Origin: Terribacillus saccharophilus
Lineage (GTDB): Bacteria > Bacillota > Bacilli > Bacillales > Amphibacillaceae
Direction of reading: 5' to 3'
NCBI RefSeq assembly: GCF_002272745.1
Contig: NZ_NPBD01000007.1
Location: 964,597-1,028,596, forward strand
DNA: 64,000 nt
The notes beneath the pieces were generated by a model. It had not been told where the DNA came from. It saw nothing but the letters and a program-made list of their open reading frames with translations, and ran no database searches. A program made the position numbers and the translations under genes. This document shows, piece by piece, positions 1 to 9,506 of this stretch. Each line of letters begins with the position of its first letter. Within the stretch, counting starts at the first letter, position 1.

Positions 1-164
1 GCTAAATAATACCAAGGAAGTCCTGCGGCAGCTGCTGTTTTCTTATAAAGCGCCATGCGATCCTGCTTTGCTTTATTTACATTTTCTTCTCCTTTTGCAG
101 AGGCGGAGAATGGGAAACTGCTTAGCAGGAGAATTAGCAGCATGGCAATGTGTATCTTTTTCAT
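1..164 (-). CDS. Truncated N-terminus of a secreted LytH/YunA-like protein
   Basis: The gene runs off the left edge of the window and only about 54 codons are visible. The start ATG at 164 follows an AAAGGTGAG ribosome-binding site. Residues 1-23 form a classical signal peptide: two Lys, a Leu-rich core and an SASA-type cleavage region. The mature part contains LYKKTAAAAGLPWYYLA, which resembles the start of the B. subtilis YunA/LytH family, secreted M23-type peptidoglycan peptidases acting during sporulation. The neighbouring yutD-yutE-yutF order also matches the yunA neighbourhood. The catalytic domain is outside the window, so the enzyme assignment rests on the N-terminus and context. Confidence 0.6.
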   Translation of the reverse strand, partial: MKKIHIAMLLILLLSSFPFSASAKGEENVNKAKQDRMALYKKTAAAAGLPWYYL

Positions 165-209
165 ATGCTGCTCACCTTTCCTTACACGTTTGCTGTTAGT
201 TTGTACAGA

Positions 210-234
210 GATCAGAATTTCATGAGTACTGATC
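210..234. repeat. Inverted repeat upstream of yutD
   Basis: GATCAG at 210-215 is repeated inverted as CTGATC at 229-234, with a 13-base spacer. It lies in the divergent region between the left-edge gene and yutD, about 40 bases upstream of a possible extended -10 element (TGCTACACT, 275-283). It could be an operator or chance; no regulator is recognised. Confidence 0.25.
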
Positions 235-308
235 AATAGTTGGGAGGAAGGAATGCGAAAATATAAAAGAAATATGCTACACTAGAAGCAAGATAGGGGA
301 GTCGATAG

Positions 309-593
309 ATGGTGAAAACAACAGTACAAGGCAAGCACTATGAAGTGGTGCAGGATGTGAAGGGAGCCTTTCAGGAACAGGCATTCCAAAACCGCTATAG
401 CGAAATCCTGACTAAATATGATTACATTGTCGGTGACTGGGGATATGAGCAGCTTCGTCTAAAAGGATTCTTTGATGACGATAACCCAAAATCCACCTTC
501 GATACGAAAATCAGCACATTGGAAGATTATTTGTATGAGTATTGCAATTTTGGCTGCGCATACTTTGTCGTGAAAAAAGTTTCGGCAAAGTGA
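309..593 (+). CDS. yutD: YutD family protein (DUF1027)
   Basis: A 94-residue cytoplasmic protein matching the YutD family in length, composition and neighbourhood. It starts VKTTVQGKHYEVVQD and contains the family signature around NRYSEILTKYDYIVGDWGYEQLRLKGF, seen at residues 27-55. The ATG at 309 is preceded by TAGGGGAG at a normal distance. It is first in a tight yutD-yutE-yutF run. YutD proteins are widespread in Bacillota; their biochemical role is not firmly established and nothing here adds to it. Confidence 0.85.
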   Translation: MVKTTVQGKHYEVVQDVKGAFQEQAFQNRYSEILTKYDYIVGDWGYEQLRLKGFFDDDNPKSTFDTKISTLEDYLYEYCNFGCAYFVVKKVSAK

Positions 594-617
594 ATGCGTG
601 AGAGAGGGGCAAATACG

Positions 618-1070
618 ATGTACTTTGTGGATAAAAGAAAGATAGAAGCAATCCTTACATATATGGAAGAGCTGCTGGCAGAAGAGATGCCTCATTCTGC
701 GGGGCTAATAGGCAAGCTTGCTGCAGAACGACGGGCACAGCTCTTGATAGAAGGTATACTTGATACTGGCAACAGTGTAATTGATGGATTTATCATGCGT
801 GATCCAGGCAGCTATGACGATATTATTGATATCCTTGCTGATGAAAAGGTAATTGCGGAAGATACTGCGCCAGCCTTTAAAGAAGTGATTGCGCTGCGTA
901 AAATGCTGACTGCTGAATATCAGCAGGTGGATCATCAAAGACTTGCGGATACGATGGAGAAACATCACGGTTTGCTTGGGCACTTTGTAGAGTGGGTAAG
1001 AGCATATTTGGTGGACGAGACGCGGACAGCTTCCGCTTTTGCAAGGAGCAGCCAAGATGAAAGCATATGA
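618..1070 (+). CDS. yutE: YutE, DUF86/HepT-like protein
   Basis: A 150-residue mostly helical protein of the DUF86 (HepT-like) family. I chose the ATG at 618 because AGAGGGG lies just upstream; an ATG at 594 abutting the yutD stop has no ribosome-binding site. The family includes HepT toxins that pair with MNT nucleotidyltransferases. No MNT partner is next to it here, and I cannot see the canonical HepT RNase motif, so a toxin role is not supported. The 3-prime end overlaps the start of yutF by 14 bases, which implies translational coupling. Confidence 0.8.
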   Translation: MYFVDKRKIEAILTYMEELLAEEMPHSAGLIGKLAAERRAQLLIEGILDTGNSVIDGFIMRDPGSYDDIIDILADEKVIAEDTAPAFKEVIALRKMLTAEYQQVDHQRLADTMEKHHGLLGHFVEWVRAYLVDETRTASAFARSSQDESI

Positions 1071-1824
1071 TGGGTATCTGATCGATTTAGACGGAACGAT
1101 GTATCTAGGTAAGGAGCGGATTGAAGCTGCACCAGGATTCATTCAGGGACTCAAGGATGCTGGTAAAAAGCATCTTTTCGTGACAAATAATTCGACGCGC
1201 ACACAGGAGCAAGTAGCTGCTAAGCTTCGTCAAATGGATATATTAGCAGAACCGGAAGATGTGTTTACGACGAGCATGGCTACGGCAGCATACATCCGTG
1301 AGCACAATCCGGCTGCCCGGGTATTTGCTATTGGTGAAGAAGGGCTCTTCGATGCCTTGGCGAAAGAGGAGCTTACTATAGCAGAAGAAGACTGTGATTA
1401 TGTTGTTATCGGTCTTGATACATCGATTACGTATGAGAAGCTGGCAAAGGCTTGTTTGCTTGTTCGAGCAGGAGCAAAGTTTCTCTCCACGAACAGTGAC
1501 AGAGCACTTCCTACTGATGCCGGCTTGATGCCGGGAAACGGAGCGATCACATCTGTTATTTCTGTCAGCACCGGTATTGAACCGACTTTCATCGGCAAAC
1601 CGGAGAATATCATGATGGAGCAAGCAAGGAAGCTTTTAGATTTGGACAAGGAACAAGTTCTTATGGTAGGGGATAACTACCTGACTGACATAACAGCAGG
1701 TATCCGAGCAGGTATGGATACATTGATGGTTTGCACCGGTTTTACAAGAAGAGAGGAACTTCCTTTCCTTGATCCGAAACCAACATATACGATCGATACA
1801 TTAACTGAATGGGAATTCAAATAA
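1057..1824 (+). CDS. yutF: HAD-superfamily phosphatase, NagD/YutF type
   Basis: 255 residues, the usual size for class IIA HAD phosphatases. Motif I is DLDGT with the nucleophile Asp10 and Asp12, motif II is VTNNSTR, the lysine of motif III lies in IGKPE, and motif IV is MVGDNYLTDI. The large C2A-type cap lies between motifs II and III, as in NagD. It likely dephosphorylates small sugar phosphates or nucleotides in the cytoplasm; the substrate cannot be read from sequence. The start ATG at 1057 has AAGGAG at 1043-1048 and lies inside the end of yutE. A strong hairpin terminator follows the stop directly. Confidence 0.9.
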   Translation: MKAYDGYLIDLDGTMYLGKERIEAAPGFIQGLKDAGKKHLFVTNNSTRTQEQVAAKLRQMDILAEPEDVFTTSMATAAYIREHNPAARVFAIGEEGLFDALAKEELTIAEEDCDYVVIGLDTSITYEKLAKACLLVRAGAKFLSTNSDRALPTDAGLMPGNGAITSVISVSTGIEPTFIGKPENIMMEQARKLLDLDKEQVLMVGDNYLTDITAGIRAGMDTLMVCTGFTRREELPFLDPKPTYTIDTLTEWEFK

Positions 1825-1852
1825 GGAGCAGCCTCTAAGAGGCTGCTCCTTC
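1825..1852. terminator. Intrinsic terminator between yutF and the cotF-like gene
   Basis: GGAGCAGCCTC and GAGGCTGCTCC form an 11-bp stem around a 3-base loop, with T residues on both sides. It sits between convergent genes and can serve both. Confidence 0.85.
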
Positions 1853-1876
1853 ATAAATTAGGCTCTTATCCGGATA

Positions 1877-2380
1877 TCAGTAGCCCATTTGAAGAGCTCT
1901 ATTAGCATTTCGGATATCATTTTGCAGCAGACGCTCGAAGTTATACGCAGGATAAAGGCCTCTTTTGTACATATAATCAAAGATCTTCGCATGCGTATCG
2001 ATTGCCAGCTGTAATTGCTTTCTTAACGTTTCACGGAGAACAGGTGTAGCTGTTTCTGTAATTGCAATCGCATAATTCCGGACAGAAGTCTTGGCGAAAA
2101 CAAGCAGATCACCGGCATAGAAAGCAGGACTGACTTGTCGTGTATCTGTTACATCGTTGGGTCCAGGTGCATAAGGGAAAAACCGAAGCAGTTCATTCAG
2201 ATTGTTCTCCAGACCTTTGATGGTCTGGTCATAAATAGAGCGAAGTTCACCATCATTGATATTCCCGATAAACTTTTTCATCTTTGTCAGAGCAACTGCC
2301 TGCGAAGCGACAAGTTCATGCACCTCAAGTGTTTCATGCCATGCTAAGTGATTCGGATAGCTGGCTGCGGTATTTTCCAA
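1877..2380 (-). CDS. Spore coat protein, CotF family
   Basis: A 167-residue protein of the coat-F family, made almost entirely of amphipathic helices with an HE(T)LEVHELVA segment near residue 15-24 and an RALQMGY tail. Coat-F proteins are assembled in the spore coat and some behave as ferritin-like helical bundles. The ATG at 2380 follows GAGGAGGGA. It stands alone between terminators, as sporulation genes often do. A sigma-K or sigma-E promoter would be expected but I could not identify one with confidence. Confidence 0.8.
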   Translation of the reverse strand: MENTAASYPNHLAWHETLEVHELVASQAVALTKMKKFIGNINDGELRSIYDQTIKGLENNLNELLRFFPYAPGPNDVTDTRQVSPAFYAGDLLVFAKTSVRNYAIAITETATPVLRETLRKQLQLAIDTHAKIFDYMYKRGLYPAYNFERLLQNDIRNANRALQMGY

Positions 2381-2460
2381 AAAGATTCCCTCCTCGTATA
2401 CTAGACGATTACACTATATTCGGGAATATGCTGACTGGATACAGTTTTTTATACGAACAG

Positions 2461-2488
2461 AAGGAGCAGCCAGAAAGCTGCTCCTTTG
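2461..2488 (-). terminator. Intrinsic terminator of yutG
   Basis: GGAGCAGC and GCTGCTCC (2463-2484) form a stem directly downstream of the yutG stop on the minus strand. Confidence 0.7.
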
Positions 2489-2986
2489 TTATCCGTCAAT
2501 ATTTTCTTCGTCGTTCTGACTGTGCGCAAGCCTACTAGCTGCTGCCGCCGCGATAGCACCTACAATGTCATCCAGGAAAGTATGGCATTCCCCGCTGCTT
2601 TTATCATTCAGCTTGGCCAAAATGCCGGGTTTCTGTTTGTCGATATAGCCGTAGTTCGTAAATCCGATTGATCCATATAAGTTAATAATGGAGAGTGCAA
2701 TCACTTCGTCTATTCCATACAAGCTCTCGTCTCTCGCCAAATTATCCTGCAGCGGCTGTTCCAGTTTTCCTTGTTCGGTTAGTACGTCAAGCTGGATTCC
2801 TGTTAGGATGGCGTTTTGTACCTCTCTTTTTGACAATACGCGTTCCACATTATAAATGCACCGGTCCATCGTTAGGCCAGGATAATATTTCTCTTGCAGA
2901 AAATGTACCAGCTCCGCGATGTCTTCTACTTGTACACCCCGTTCGATAAGCCATTCCCGTGCTTTTTTCTCTAATTCAGCAGTCAT
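2489..2986 (-). CDS. yutG: Phosphatidylglycerophosphatase A-like protein YutG
   Basis: 165 residues of the PgpA-related YutG family. The C-terminal half carries GIDEVIALSIINLYG, GFTNYGYIDK and TFLDDIVGAIAA, the acidic and glycine-rich signature of PgpA domains. An N-terminal helical extension (residues 1-60) is typical of the Gram-positive version. PgpA enzymes remove phosphate from phosphatidylglycerophosphate, but in B. subtilis that function has been assigned to another protein, so the true substrate of YutG-type proteins is uncertain. It is divergent from yutH. Confidence 0.8.
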   Translation of the reverse strand: MTAELEKKAREWLIERGVQVEDIAELVHFLQEKYYPGLTMDRCIYNVERVLSKREVQNAILTGIQLDVLTEQGKLEQPLQDNLARDESLYGIDEVIALSIINLYGSIGFTNYGYIDKQKPGILAKLNDKSSGECHTFLDDIVGAIAAAAASRLAHSQNDEENIDG

Positions 2987-3113
2987 AAGATCACTTCGCC
3001 TTCCTATGTATGATTCTGTTAGCAGTATACCCTTCTAACCTATGCGTCAACCGTCAGCTCTGGAACATGTTTTTTACCGATGCTTCATAAAATGTATCAG
3101 GAGGTGTTTGCTC

Positions 3114-4064
3114 GTGTTGCAGTTGATGCAGCAATATATACCAGGGTTCACCGGGAAGCCGGTTTCCTATCGGAATTATCACGCTTATCAGACAACGGAT
3201 CGACTATATGTCATTATACCAGCAAGGACGGATCAAGACAGTTATTATGAATTGGCTGCTATCACCGTGTATATGCAAGAAGCAGGCTTTCCGCGTATTG
3301 CTCAGCCGATGCTGACTACAGAAGGTCAAATATTGACAGTTTATGAAAATACAGCTTATCTCGTGGTAGAGATGCCGCCGCCTTATTCAAGAAGTCTTGA
3401 TGCGCATGGTGCGGAGCTGGCTGCCTTCCATCAGCTAGGTGCCGGCTGTCCGTTTGCACCAGATACACTATCCAGCTACGGGAAATGGAGTGATCTATGG
3501 ACTGTGCGTCTGTCGCAGGCAGAAAGGCTATATTCAAACATCTATCAAAAACGACCACTTGTGCATGAAGAACGGGTATTTCTGGACACCTTTCACTATG
3601 TAATCGGCAGGACGGAGCTTGCCATTCAATACTTGAATGAAACAAGCAATGAGTTCCGTTTCACAGACTATGATCAGCCGACCACGGTATTCACGAAATA
3701 CCAATCTGAATTGGCAGATACATATGTGCTGCCTCATAACATCATTTATGACCATCCAGCTCGTGACTTGGCCGAATATATGAGGACTGCTTTTTGTGCG
3801 GAGGAAGAGAAGGAAACGGGTGAATTTCTGCAATCTTATATGCAGCAGCGTCCGCTCTCTGTGTTTGGAATGAGGGTGCTGTATGCCAGGTTAATCATGC
3901 CACTTCATCTTTTCGATCAAATCGAGAAAGGTTTGACTGGAAAAACGTATGAAACGCTTATCATGCAGCAGAGCAAGTACGAGCAGCGTTTGGCCGGATT
4001 ATTCGATCACATGCAGGTTGATACTCGCTCTCTTGAGATACCTATGTTGGAAAATTATTTGTAA
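3114..4064 (+). CDS. yutH: YutH-like spore coat-associated protein (CotS/kinase-like fold)
   Basis: A 316-residue protein of the YutH family, distantly related to aminoglycoside-phosphotransferase/CotS-type kinases and linked to spore coat formation in B. subtilis. I chose the GTG at 3114 because AGGAGGTG at 3099-3106 lies 8-9 bases upstream; the frame is open farther upstream but has no better signal. The middle of the protein lacks an obvious HGDxxxxN catalytic loop (I see FRFTDYDQPT instead), so it may be a pseudokinase. It precedes hom, as in B. subtilis. Confidence 0.75.
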   Translation: MLQLMQQYIPGFTGKPVSYRNYHAYQTTDRLYVIIPARTDQDSYYELAAITVYMQEAGFPRIAQPMLTTEGQILTVYENTAYLVVEMPPPYSRSLDAHGAELAAFHQLGAGCPFAPDTLSSYGKWSDLWTVRLSQAERLYSNIYQKRPLVHEERVFLDTFHYVIGRTELAIQYLNETSNEFRFTDYDQPTTVFTKYQSELADTYVLPHNIIYDHPARDLAEYMRTAFCAEEEKETGEFLQSYMQQRPLSVFGMRVLYARLIMPLHLFDQIEKGLTGKTYETLIMQQSKYEQRLAGLFDHMQVDTRSLEIPMLENYL

Positions 4065-4070
4065 AGTTGG

Positions 4071-4099
4071 TTGCGATAGTAGATTGATAGAGTTATAAT
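4071..4099 (+). promoter_or_regulatory. Sigma-A-type promoter of the threonine operon
   Basis: TTGCGA at 4071-4076 and a perfect TATAAT at 4094-4099 are separated by 17 bases, about 50 bases upstream of the hom start. Confidence 0.6.
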
Positions 4100-4152
4100 G
4101 TCCTTTATATAAAAACATTTGTTTATTTGAGGTGGACAGGAGGCTGGATGAG

Positions 4153-5448
4153 ATGAAACAGAAGATACAAATCGGCTTATGCGGCCTTGGTACAGTCGGA
4201 AGCGGTGTGGTTCAGATTTTACAGGATCACCAAGAGCAGATTCGTTATAAACTCGGCTGTGAAGTGGAAGTAGCGAAAGTGCTCGTCAAAAACAAGGAAA
4301 AGAAACGCGAATATATCAAGGATGCTTCCATCCTTACGATGGAGGTTTCTGATATTACTGATAACCCGGACATTGACATCGTTGTTGAAGTGATGGGCGG
4401 CATGGAGGATACGTATCAGCTGATGGAACGCAGTATCCGAAATCGCAAGCATATCGTGACAGCCAATAAAGACTTGATGGCAGAGCATGGTGACAAGCTG
4501 TTTGCACTGTCCCAGGAATATGATACGGATATTTACTACGAAGCTAGTGTGGCCGGCGGGATTCCGATTCTTCGTTCACTCAGTGATGGCCTTGCTTCAG
4601 ATAAGATTGAGAAAGTGATGGGGATTGTCAATGGAACGACGAATTTCATCCTCACGAAAATGACAGATGAAAACCTATCCTTTGAAACAGTGCTAAAGGA
4701 AGCACAGGCTCTTGGATTCGCTGAAGCTGATCCAACTTCAGATGTTGAAGGTTTGGATGCAGCCCGTAAGATGACATTGCTGGCAAATTTGGCATTTAAG
4801 ATGCCTGTGGCATATAGTGATGTCCAAGTTGCAGGTATCACTTCTGTATCCCAGGAAGATATCGAGTTTGCCGGAAAGCTAGGCTATATTGTGAAGCTGA
4901 TCGGTATTGCAGCAATAGATGACGGGAAAGTCGAAGTAAGTGTCGAGCCTACTTTACTGCCGGAAGCACATCCACTGGCACAGGTGAAAAATGAGTTCAA
5001 TGCTGTTTATGTATATGGACACGCAGTCGGCGAGACGATGTTTTATGGTCCGGGAGCTGGCGGGCTGCCAACAGCGACAGCCGTCGTTTCCGATCTGATG
5101 GAGGTCATCAAGAATATCCGTTTAGGCGTCAGCGGTAAGGCTTATGTGCAACCTCAATATAAAACTGCTTTAAAGGACGATACTGAAAAGCATGCCAAGT
5201 ATTTCATTCGTGTCGAAGCAGAGGATCAGACAGGTGCATTCCACGCCGTCACGAATGTGTTTGCAGGTCAGAATGTCTCGTTTGCTAAAATCCTTCAGCT
5301 GCCTCATAGCAAATCGAAAACAGCAGAAGTCGTCATGGTGACACATAAACATAGCAAGCAGCAAATCGAAAACAGCATACAGCAACTGGAGCAATTGAGC
5401 GTCGTGAAACGCGTAATCAGCTGCTATCGTGTAGACGGAGAGGATTGA
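4153..5448 (+). CDS. hom: Homoserine dehydrogenase
   Basis: 431 residues with the N-terminal NAD(P)-binding GLGTVGSG (residues 9-16 region), the catalytic core with [13 protein letters not shown] and [14 protein letters not shown], and a C-terminal ACT domain starting near [14 protein letters not shown]. It reduces aspartate semialdehyde to homoserine for threonine and methionine synthesis; the ACT domain is the usual site for threonine feedback. GGAGG lies about nine bases before the chosen ATG. First gene of hom-thrC-thrB; thrC starts 5 bases after its stop. Confidence 0.95.
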   Translation: MKQKIQIGLCGLGTVGSGVVQILQDHQEQIRYKLGCEVEVAKVLVKNKEKKREYIKDASILTMEVSDITDNPDIDIVVEVMGGMEDTYQLMERSIRNRKHIVTANKDLMAEHGDKLFALSQEYDTDIYYEASVAGGIPILRSLSDGLASDKIEKVMGIVNGTTNFILTKMTDENLSFETVLKEAQALGFAEADPTSDVEGLDAARKMTLLANLAFKMPVAYSDVQVAGITSVSQEDIEFAGKLGYIVKLIGIAAIDDGKVEVSVEPTLLPEAHPLAQVKNEFNAVYVYGHAVGETMFYGPGAGGLPTATAVVSDLMEVIKNIRLGVSGKAYVQPQYKTALKDDTEKHAKYFIRVEAEDQTGAFHAVTNVFAGQNVSFAKILQLPHSKSKTAEVVMVTHKHSKQQIENSIQQLEQLSVVKRVISCYRVDGED

Positions 5449-5453
5449 GAAGC

Positions 5454-6509
5454 ATGGGATGGAAAGGACTTTTAGAAGCATATAAAGAATATTTGCCGAT
5501 TTCAGAGGAAACACCTGCCGTAAGTTTGGGAGAAGGTAACACACCTTTAGTTAAGCTAGAAAAGCTGTCAGCAGCTTATGGTATCGAGGCCTACGCCAAA
5601 ATCGAAGGAGCGAACCCAACTGGAAGCTTCAAGGACCGCGGTATGGTCATGGCCATTGCCAAGGCAAAAGAAGCAGGGGCTAAAGCAGTCATTTGCGCAT
5701 CGACAGGCAATACATCTGCTTCAGCAGCTGCGTATGCTGCCCGCGCTGGTATGCGCTGCTTCGTTGTCATTCCGGAAGGTAAAATTGCACAAGGGAAGCT
5801 TGCGCAAGCTGTCATGTACGGAGCAGAAATCTTCTCAATCGAAGGGAATTTCGATGATGCACTGCGCGTTGTACGAAACTTAAGTGAAACTGAGCCGGTG
5901 GCGCTCGTCAATTCTGTGAACCCATATCGTCTCGAAGGACAGAAGACAGCAGCCTTCGAGCTGTGCGAACAATTAGGACAAGCACCGGATTATCTGTTCA
6001 TTCCGGTCGGCAATGCAGGTAATATTAGTGCTTACTGGAAAGGCTTCAAGGAATATGAGGTAGAAAAAGGATATAGTCTTCCAGTTCTGAAAGGCTACCA
6101 AGCAAGCGGAGCAGCTCCGATCGTGCATGACAGAGTGTTCGAAAATCCGGAAACCGTTGGCACTGCCATACGTATCGGGAATCCTGCAAGCTGGCAGAAA
6201 GCAACTGCTGCAAGAGATGAATCGGGCGGAACAATCGACGAAGTGACAGATGAGCAGATTATCGCTGCATATCAGAAAATCGCTCGCGAAGAAGGCATTT
6301 TTGCTGAGCCAGGATCTTGTGCTTCATTTGCCGGTTTGCTGAAAGCATTGAAGCAAGGGGAGGTACGTAAAGGCGCAACAGTTGTTAGTGTACTGACTGG
6401 AAATGGATTGAAAGATCCGAACACAGCGATCGAATACAGTACAATCCAGCCGGTCGTCCTCCCGAATGAAGAACAAGTGATTGCAGATGCCATCAGGGAG
6501 CGGATGTAA
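5454..6509 (+). CDS. thrC: Threonine synthase
   Basis: 351 residues of the short threonine synthase type. The PLP-binding lysine lies in PTGSFKDRG; the phosphate-binding loop is PVGNAGNI. It converts O-phosphohomoserine to threonine. The ATG at 5454 follows GGAGAGGA at the end of hom. The thrB start codon immediately follows its stop, so the three genes are one translationally coupled operon. Confidence 0.95.
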   Translation: MGWKGLLEAYKEYLPISEETPAVSLGEGNTPLVKLEKLSAAYGIEAYAKIEGANPTGSFKDRGMVMAIAKAKEAGAKAVICASTGNTSASAAAYAARAGMRCFVVIPEGKIAQGKLAQAVMYGAEIFSIEGNFDDALRVVRNLSETEPVALVNSVNPYRLEGQKTAAFELCEQLGQAPDYLFIPVGNAGNISAYWKGFKEYEVEKGYSLPVLKGYQASGAAPIVHDRVFENPETVGTAIRIGNPASWQKATAARDESGGTIDEVTDEQIIAAYQKIAREEGIFAEPGSCASFAGLLKALKQGEVRKGATVVSVLTGNGLKDPNTAIEYSTIQPVVLPNEEQVIADAIRERM

Positions 6510-7412
6510 ATGAAACGCTGGCAAATAAGCGTACCGGCAAGCACTGCCAATATTGGACCAGGCTTTGATTCGGTTGGTATCGCTTTGGATCTGTATTTGG
6601 AGCTGGAAGTCCAGCCTGGACTAGAGTGGGAATTCATTCCGATATCAGATGCCGTGCAAGGTCTTCCAGCTGGCAAAGACAATATGATCTATGAAACAGC
6701 CCTTTATGTGGCAGATCGCTATGGATATAGTGATCTGCCAGCATGTACGGTACGTATGAATAGTGATATTCCACTAGCCAGGGGGCTTGGCAGCAGTGCC
6801 ACAGCCCTTGTTGCCGGTATTGAGCTGGCGGATTGCCTTTTGTCGCTACAGTTGAGCGATGAAGAAAAGCTCGATATCGCTGTTAGTTTGGAAGGACATC
6901 CTGATAATGCAGCACCATCCATTTTAGGGGGATGTGTGATTGGCTATTATGATGACAAAGTTCATTATATAGAGACACCAATTAAGGATGTACGCTTTTT
7001 AGCAGTTATTCCATCATTCAAACTTGCAACATCAGATGCCAGAGCGGTTCTTCCAAATCAGCTCCTGTATAAAGACGCTGTAAAGGCAAGCGGCATCGCG
7101 AATGTAGCCGTTGCTGCTCTGCTGCAGCAAAATTGGAAGCTGCTTGGAGAGATGATGACGAAGGATCTTTTCCATCAGCCCTATAGAGAATCAATGATTC
7201 CGCATTATAAGGAGATCGCCGACTCTCTGCAGGATGCAGCATATGGTGTCTATTTAAGCGGTGCTGGTCCAACGATGATAGCTTTAATCGATGAAGCCCG
7301 AGCAGATGCTATTCACGCACACTATCAGAATATGTACCCTGACTTTGAATGGCTTTTGCTTTCTTGTGCTGCAAAAGGGAGCTGCGCAGAAGAGTTAGCT
7401 GTTGAAGCATGA
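6510..7412 (+). CDS. thrB: Homoserine kinase
   Basis: 300 residues of the GHMP kinase family. The N-terminal PASTANIGPGFDSVG and the ATP-binding ARGLGSSATA motifs are present, as is the C-terminal SGAGPTM motif. It phosphorylates homoserine. The ATG directly abuts the thrC TAA, and AGGGAG lies upstream inside thrC. A hairpin terminator follows. Confidence 0.95.
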   Translation: MKRWQISVPASTANIGPGFDSVGIALDLYLELEVQPGLEWEFIPISDAVQGLPAGKDNMIYETALYVADRYGYSDLPACTVRMNSDIPLARGLGSSATALVAGIELADCLLSLQLSDEEKLDIAVSLEGHPDNAAPSILGGCVIGYYDDKVHYIETPIKDVRFLAVIPSFKLATSDARAVLPNQLLYKDAVKASGIANVAVAALLQQNWKLLGEMMTKDLFHQPYRESMIPHYKEIADSLQDAAYGVYLSGAGPTMIALIDEARADAIHAHYQNMYPDFEWLLLSCAAKGSCAEELAVEA

Positions 7413-7415
7413 CAA

Positions 7416-7450
7416 GACCCACAGAAACTGAATGATTTCTGTGGGTCATT
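7416..7450 (+). terminator. Terminator of the hom-thrC-thrB operon
   Basis: GACCCACAGAAA and TTTCTGTGGGTC form a perfect 12-bp stem with an 8-base loop just after thrB. Confidence 0.85.
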
Positions 7451-7477
7451 TGCTACCTTACGTGTAAATAAAATAAA

Positions 7478-7512
7478 GAACCACGGGAAAGTTTTCACTC
7501 TTCCGTGGTTCT
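7478..7512 (-). terminator. Terminator of yutI
   Basis: GAACCACGG and CCGTGGTTC pair across a roughly 15-base loop, downstream of yutI on the minus strand and followed by TTTATTTTATTT on that strand. Confidence 0.7.
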
Positions 7513-7521
7513 ATCATTGTA

Positions 7522-7746
7522 TTAGAATACTTGCTCGATCTCACGCACACCAGGAACTTCTGCCATCAAGGCACGTTCGATTCCGGCTTTCAATGTGATC
7601 GTAGAGCTTGGGCAGTTACCGCATGCTCCCATAAGACGCAGACGTACGATACCTTCATCAACATCGACTAGCTCGACGTCGCCGCCATCACGCAGCAAGA
7701 ATGGACGCAATTTATTCAAAACTTCTTGTACTTGGTTTTCCATCAT
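7522..7746 (-). CDS. yutI: NifU-like Fe-S scaffold (Nfu type)
   Basis: 74 residues, a single Nfu domain. The CGNCPSS motif supplies the two cysteines that hold a [4Fe-4S] cluster between two subunits. It probably delivers Fe-S clusters to apoproteins. The gene is monocistronic and faces the threonine operon, as in B. subtilis. An IscA-like carrier gene lies 2 kb away. Confidence 0.92.
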   Translation of the reverse strand: MMENQVQEVLNKLRPFLLRDGGDVELVDVDEGIVRLRLMGACGNCPSSTITLKAGIERALMAEVPGVREIEQVF

Positions 7747-7903
7747 CCATTATCCCCCTTACGATTATATATTCATTATAAATCCTTTCCGGTAAAAAAT
7801 CCACGCTGGCTAACTGAGAAATTTTATCAATTAAAAAATAAATTCCAACATCGTGCTTGTTACGGTAAACTGAAGCTAACAGCATACGAGAGGATGGAGC
7901 AGG

Positions 7904-8215
7904 ATGACCACTAATATTACCGTATATGGAGCTGATATCATCTGTGCAAGCTGTGTAAACGCACCAAGCTCTAAAGACACGTATGAATGGCTGCAGGCCG
8001 CATTGGCAAGGAAGTTCGAAAACAAACAGTTTCAATTCGAATACATTGATATCAATGAACCGCCTGATGCAGAAAAGCATAAGCAGTTCGCGGCGAAAGT
8101 GATAGAAGAAGATTTATTCTATCCAGTTGTTCTCGTTAATGATGAGATAGCAGGGGAAGGAATCATTTCCCTTAAGGCAGTCACAAAAGCTATCGAGACA
8201 GTCAGCGCAACCTAG
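7904..8215 (+). CDS. yuzD: YuzD family protein (DUF1462)
   Basis: 103 residues of the YuzD family. The fold appears thioredoxin-like: an early beta strand ITVYGADIICASCVNAPSS with a CASC motif, then a helix and a later PVVLVNDEIAGEG segment. The CxxC suggests redox or metal binding, but no function is established. The ATG follows GAGGATGGAG. It sits between yutI and yuzB as in related genomes. Confidence 0.8.
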   Translation: MTTNITVYGADIICASCVNAPSSKDTYEWLQAALARKFENKQFQFEYIDINEPPDAEKHKQFAAKVIEEDLFYPVVLVNDEIAGEGIISLKAVTKAIETVSAT

Positions 8216-8287
8216 TTGTGCTGATATCCCGCCTTATGGTAGGATTATCACTTGATAGTGTTACATCCTAGAATAGGAGTGAGCGGG

Positions 8288-8524
8288 TTGAATCCGATCA
8301 TTGAGTTTTGTGTTAATAATCTGGCCTCAGGTTCTCAGGCAGCTTATGAAAAGCTGGATAGTGACCCAGGTCTTGATGTCATAGAATACGGCTGTACAAG
8401 CTTTTGTGGCATTTGTGCCCAGCACATGTTCGCTCTTGTAAACGGTGAACCGGTGACAGCTGAGACACCTGATGAGCTTGTCGAAAATGTTTACAAGTTT
8501 ATCGAAGAAAATCCGTTATTTTAA
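8288..8524 (+). CDS. yuzB: YuzB family protein (DUF1450)
   Basis: 78 residues with an unusual TTG start at 8288, preceded by AGGAG at 8275-8280; this gives the family N-terminus (M)[10 protein letters not shown]. Four cysteines are visible: one in EFCVNN, then CTSFCGIC. The latter resembles a thioredoxin-like [2Fe-2S] ferredoxin arrangement, but this is inference. A terminator follows before dapF. Confidence 0.8.
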   Translation: MNPIIEFCVNNLASGSQAAYEKLDSDPGLDVIEYGCTSFCGICAQHMFALVNGEPVTAETPDELVENVYKFIEENPLF

Positions 8525-8527
8525 TTG

Positions 8528-8563
8528 GCCGTGCGTCTGCATTCCGCAGGCCTCGGCTTTTTT
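8528..8563 (+). terminator. Probable terminator after yuzB
   Basis: An imperfect hairpin (GCCG...CGGC outside, GTCTGC/GCAGGC inside) is followed by six T residues at 8558-8563. dapF begins about 20 bases later. Confidence 0.6.
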
Positions 8564-8584
8564 CATAGTAGAGGAGAAGAGACA

Positions 8585-9448
8585 ATGGACATACCGTTTG
8601 TAAAACTGCATGGCTTAAAAAACAGCTATATTTTTATTAATCTGTTCCAATTCCAGCTGGAGGAGGAAATGCTAGCGCCGCTTGCGATAGCTGTCGCAGA
8701 CAGGGATACTGGAATCGGCTCTGACGGCTTGATACTCATCCATCCGAGCAAAACGTGTGATGTAGGCATGCGTGTTTTCAACCTGGATGGTTCCGAAGCA
8801 ATGAATTGCGGGAACGGTCTCCGCTGTGTCGCGAAATATGCTTATGAAAATGATTTGGTGGAACGTGATACATTCACGATTCAGACGAAGGCAGGACAAG
8901 TGGAAGCGAAAGTGCATGGATCAAAAGAGCATATACATGAAGTGACAGTTGATATGGGAGCGCCGATTTTGCAGCGTGAACTGATTCCAATGCTCGGTGA
9001 GGCTGGTCAAGAAGTCGTCGCTGAAGCTTTTGAAGCAGGCGAAGAACAGCTTCATATTACAGCAGTAAGCATGGGTAATCCACACGCCGTGTTCTTTGTT
9101 GATAACATTGATGAAGCACCACTTTATACTCAAGGTCCCGTTATTACGAATGATACTCGATTCCCAGAAGGAGTTAACGTCGAGTTCATCGAAATGGTCT
9201 CCGATAAAGAAATGCATTTCCGTGTTTGGGAACGCGGCTCTGGTGTTACACAGGCATGTGGTACTGGTGCTTGTGCGGCAGTCGTTGCAGCTATTCAAAA
9301 TGGCAAAGCACCGTACGGAGAAGAAGTGACTGTACATCTTAGCGGCGGCGATTTGTTCATCCGATGGGAAAAAGACGGTTCCGTGTGGATGCGTGGTGCG
9401 GCTGAAAAGACTGTATCTGGAATTTTCTATTGGGAGCACAGTGCTTGA
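8585..9448 (+). CDS. dapF: Diaminopimelate epimerase
   Basis: 287 residues. Both catalytic cysteine motifs are present: NCGNGLRC (Cys75) and QACGTGACA near residue 230. It interconverts LL- and meso-diaminopimelate for lysine and peptidoglycan synthesis. The N-terminal HGLKNSYIFIN matches the Bacillus YutL version. The chosen ATG has GAGGAGAAGAG upstream, and an in-frame upstream extension has no such signal. Confidence 0.93.
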   Translation: MDIPFVKLHGLKNSYIFINLFQFQLEEEMLAPLAIAVADRDTGIGSDGLILIHPSKTCDVGMRVFNLDGSEAMNCGNGLRCVAKYAYENDLVERDTFTIQTKAGQVEAKVHGSKEHIHEVTVDMGAPILQRELIPMLGEAGQEVVAEAFEAGEEQLHITAVSMGNPHAVFFVDNIDEAPLYTQGPVITNDTRFPEGVNVEFIEMVSDKEMHFRVWERGSGVTQACGTGACAAVVAAIQNGKAPYGEEVTVHLSGGDLFIRWEKDGSVWMRGAAEKTVSGIFYWEHSA

Positions 9449-9506
9449 GCATCAGTGAATAGGAGCGTATACTGAAAGTAAGATTAGAATGGGGAGGTAA
9501 CTTGAA

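Noticed and set aside
253..282. Nine-codon leader peptide before yutD
   Set aside because: GGGAGGAAGG precedes an ATG, but the frame stops after nine codons and overlaps the probable -10 box.
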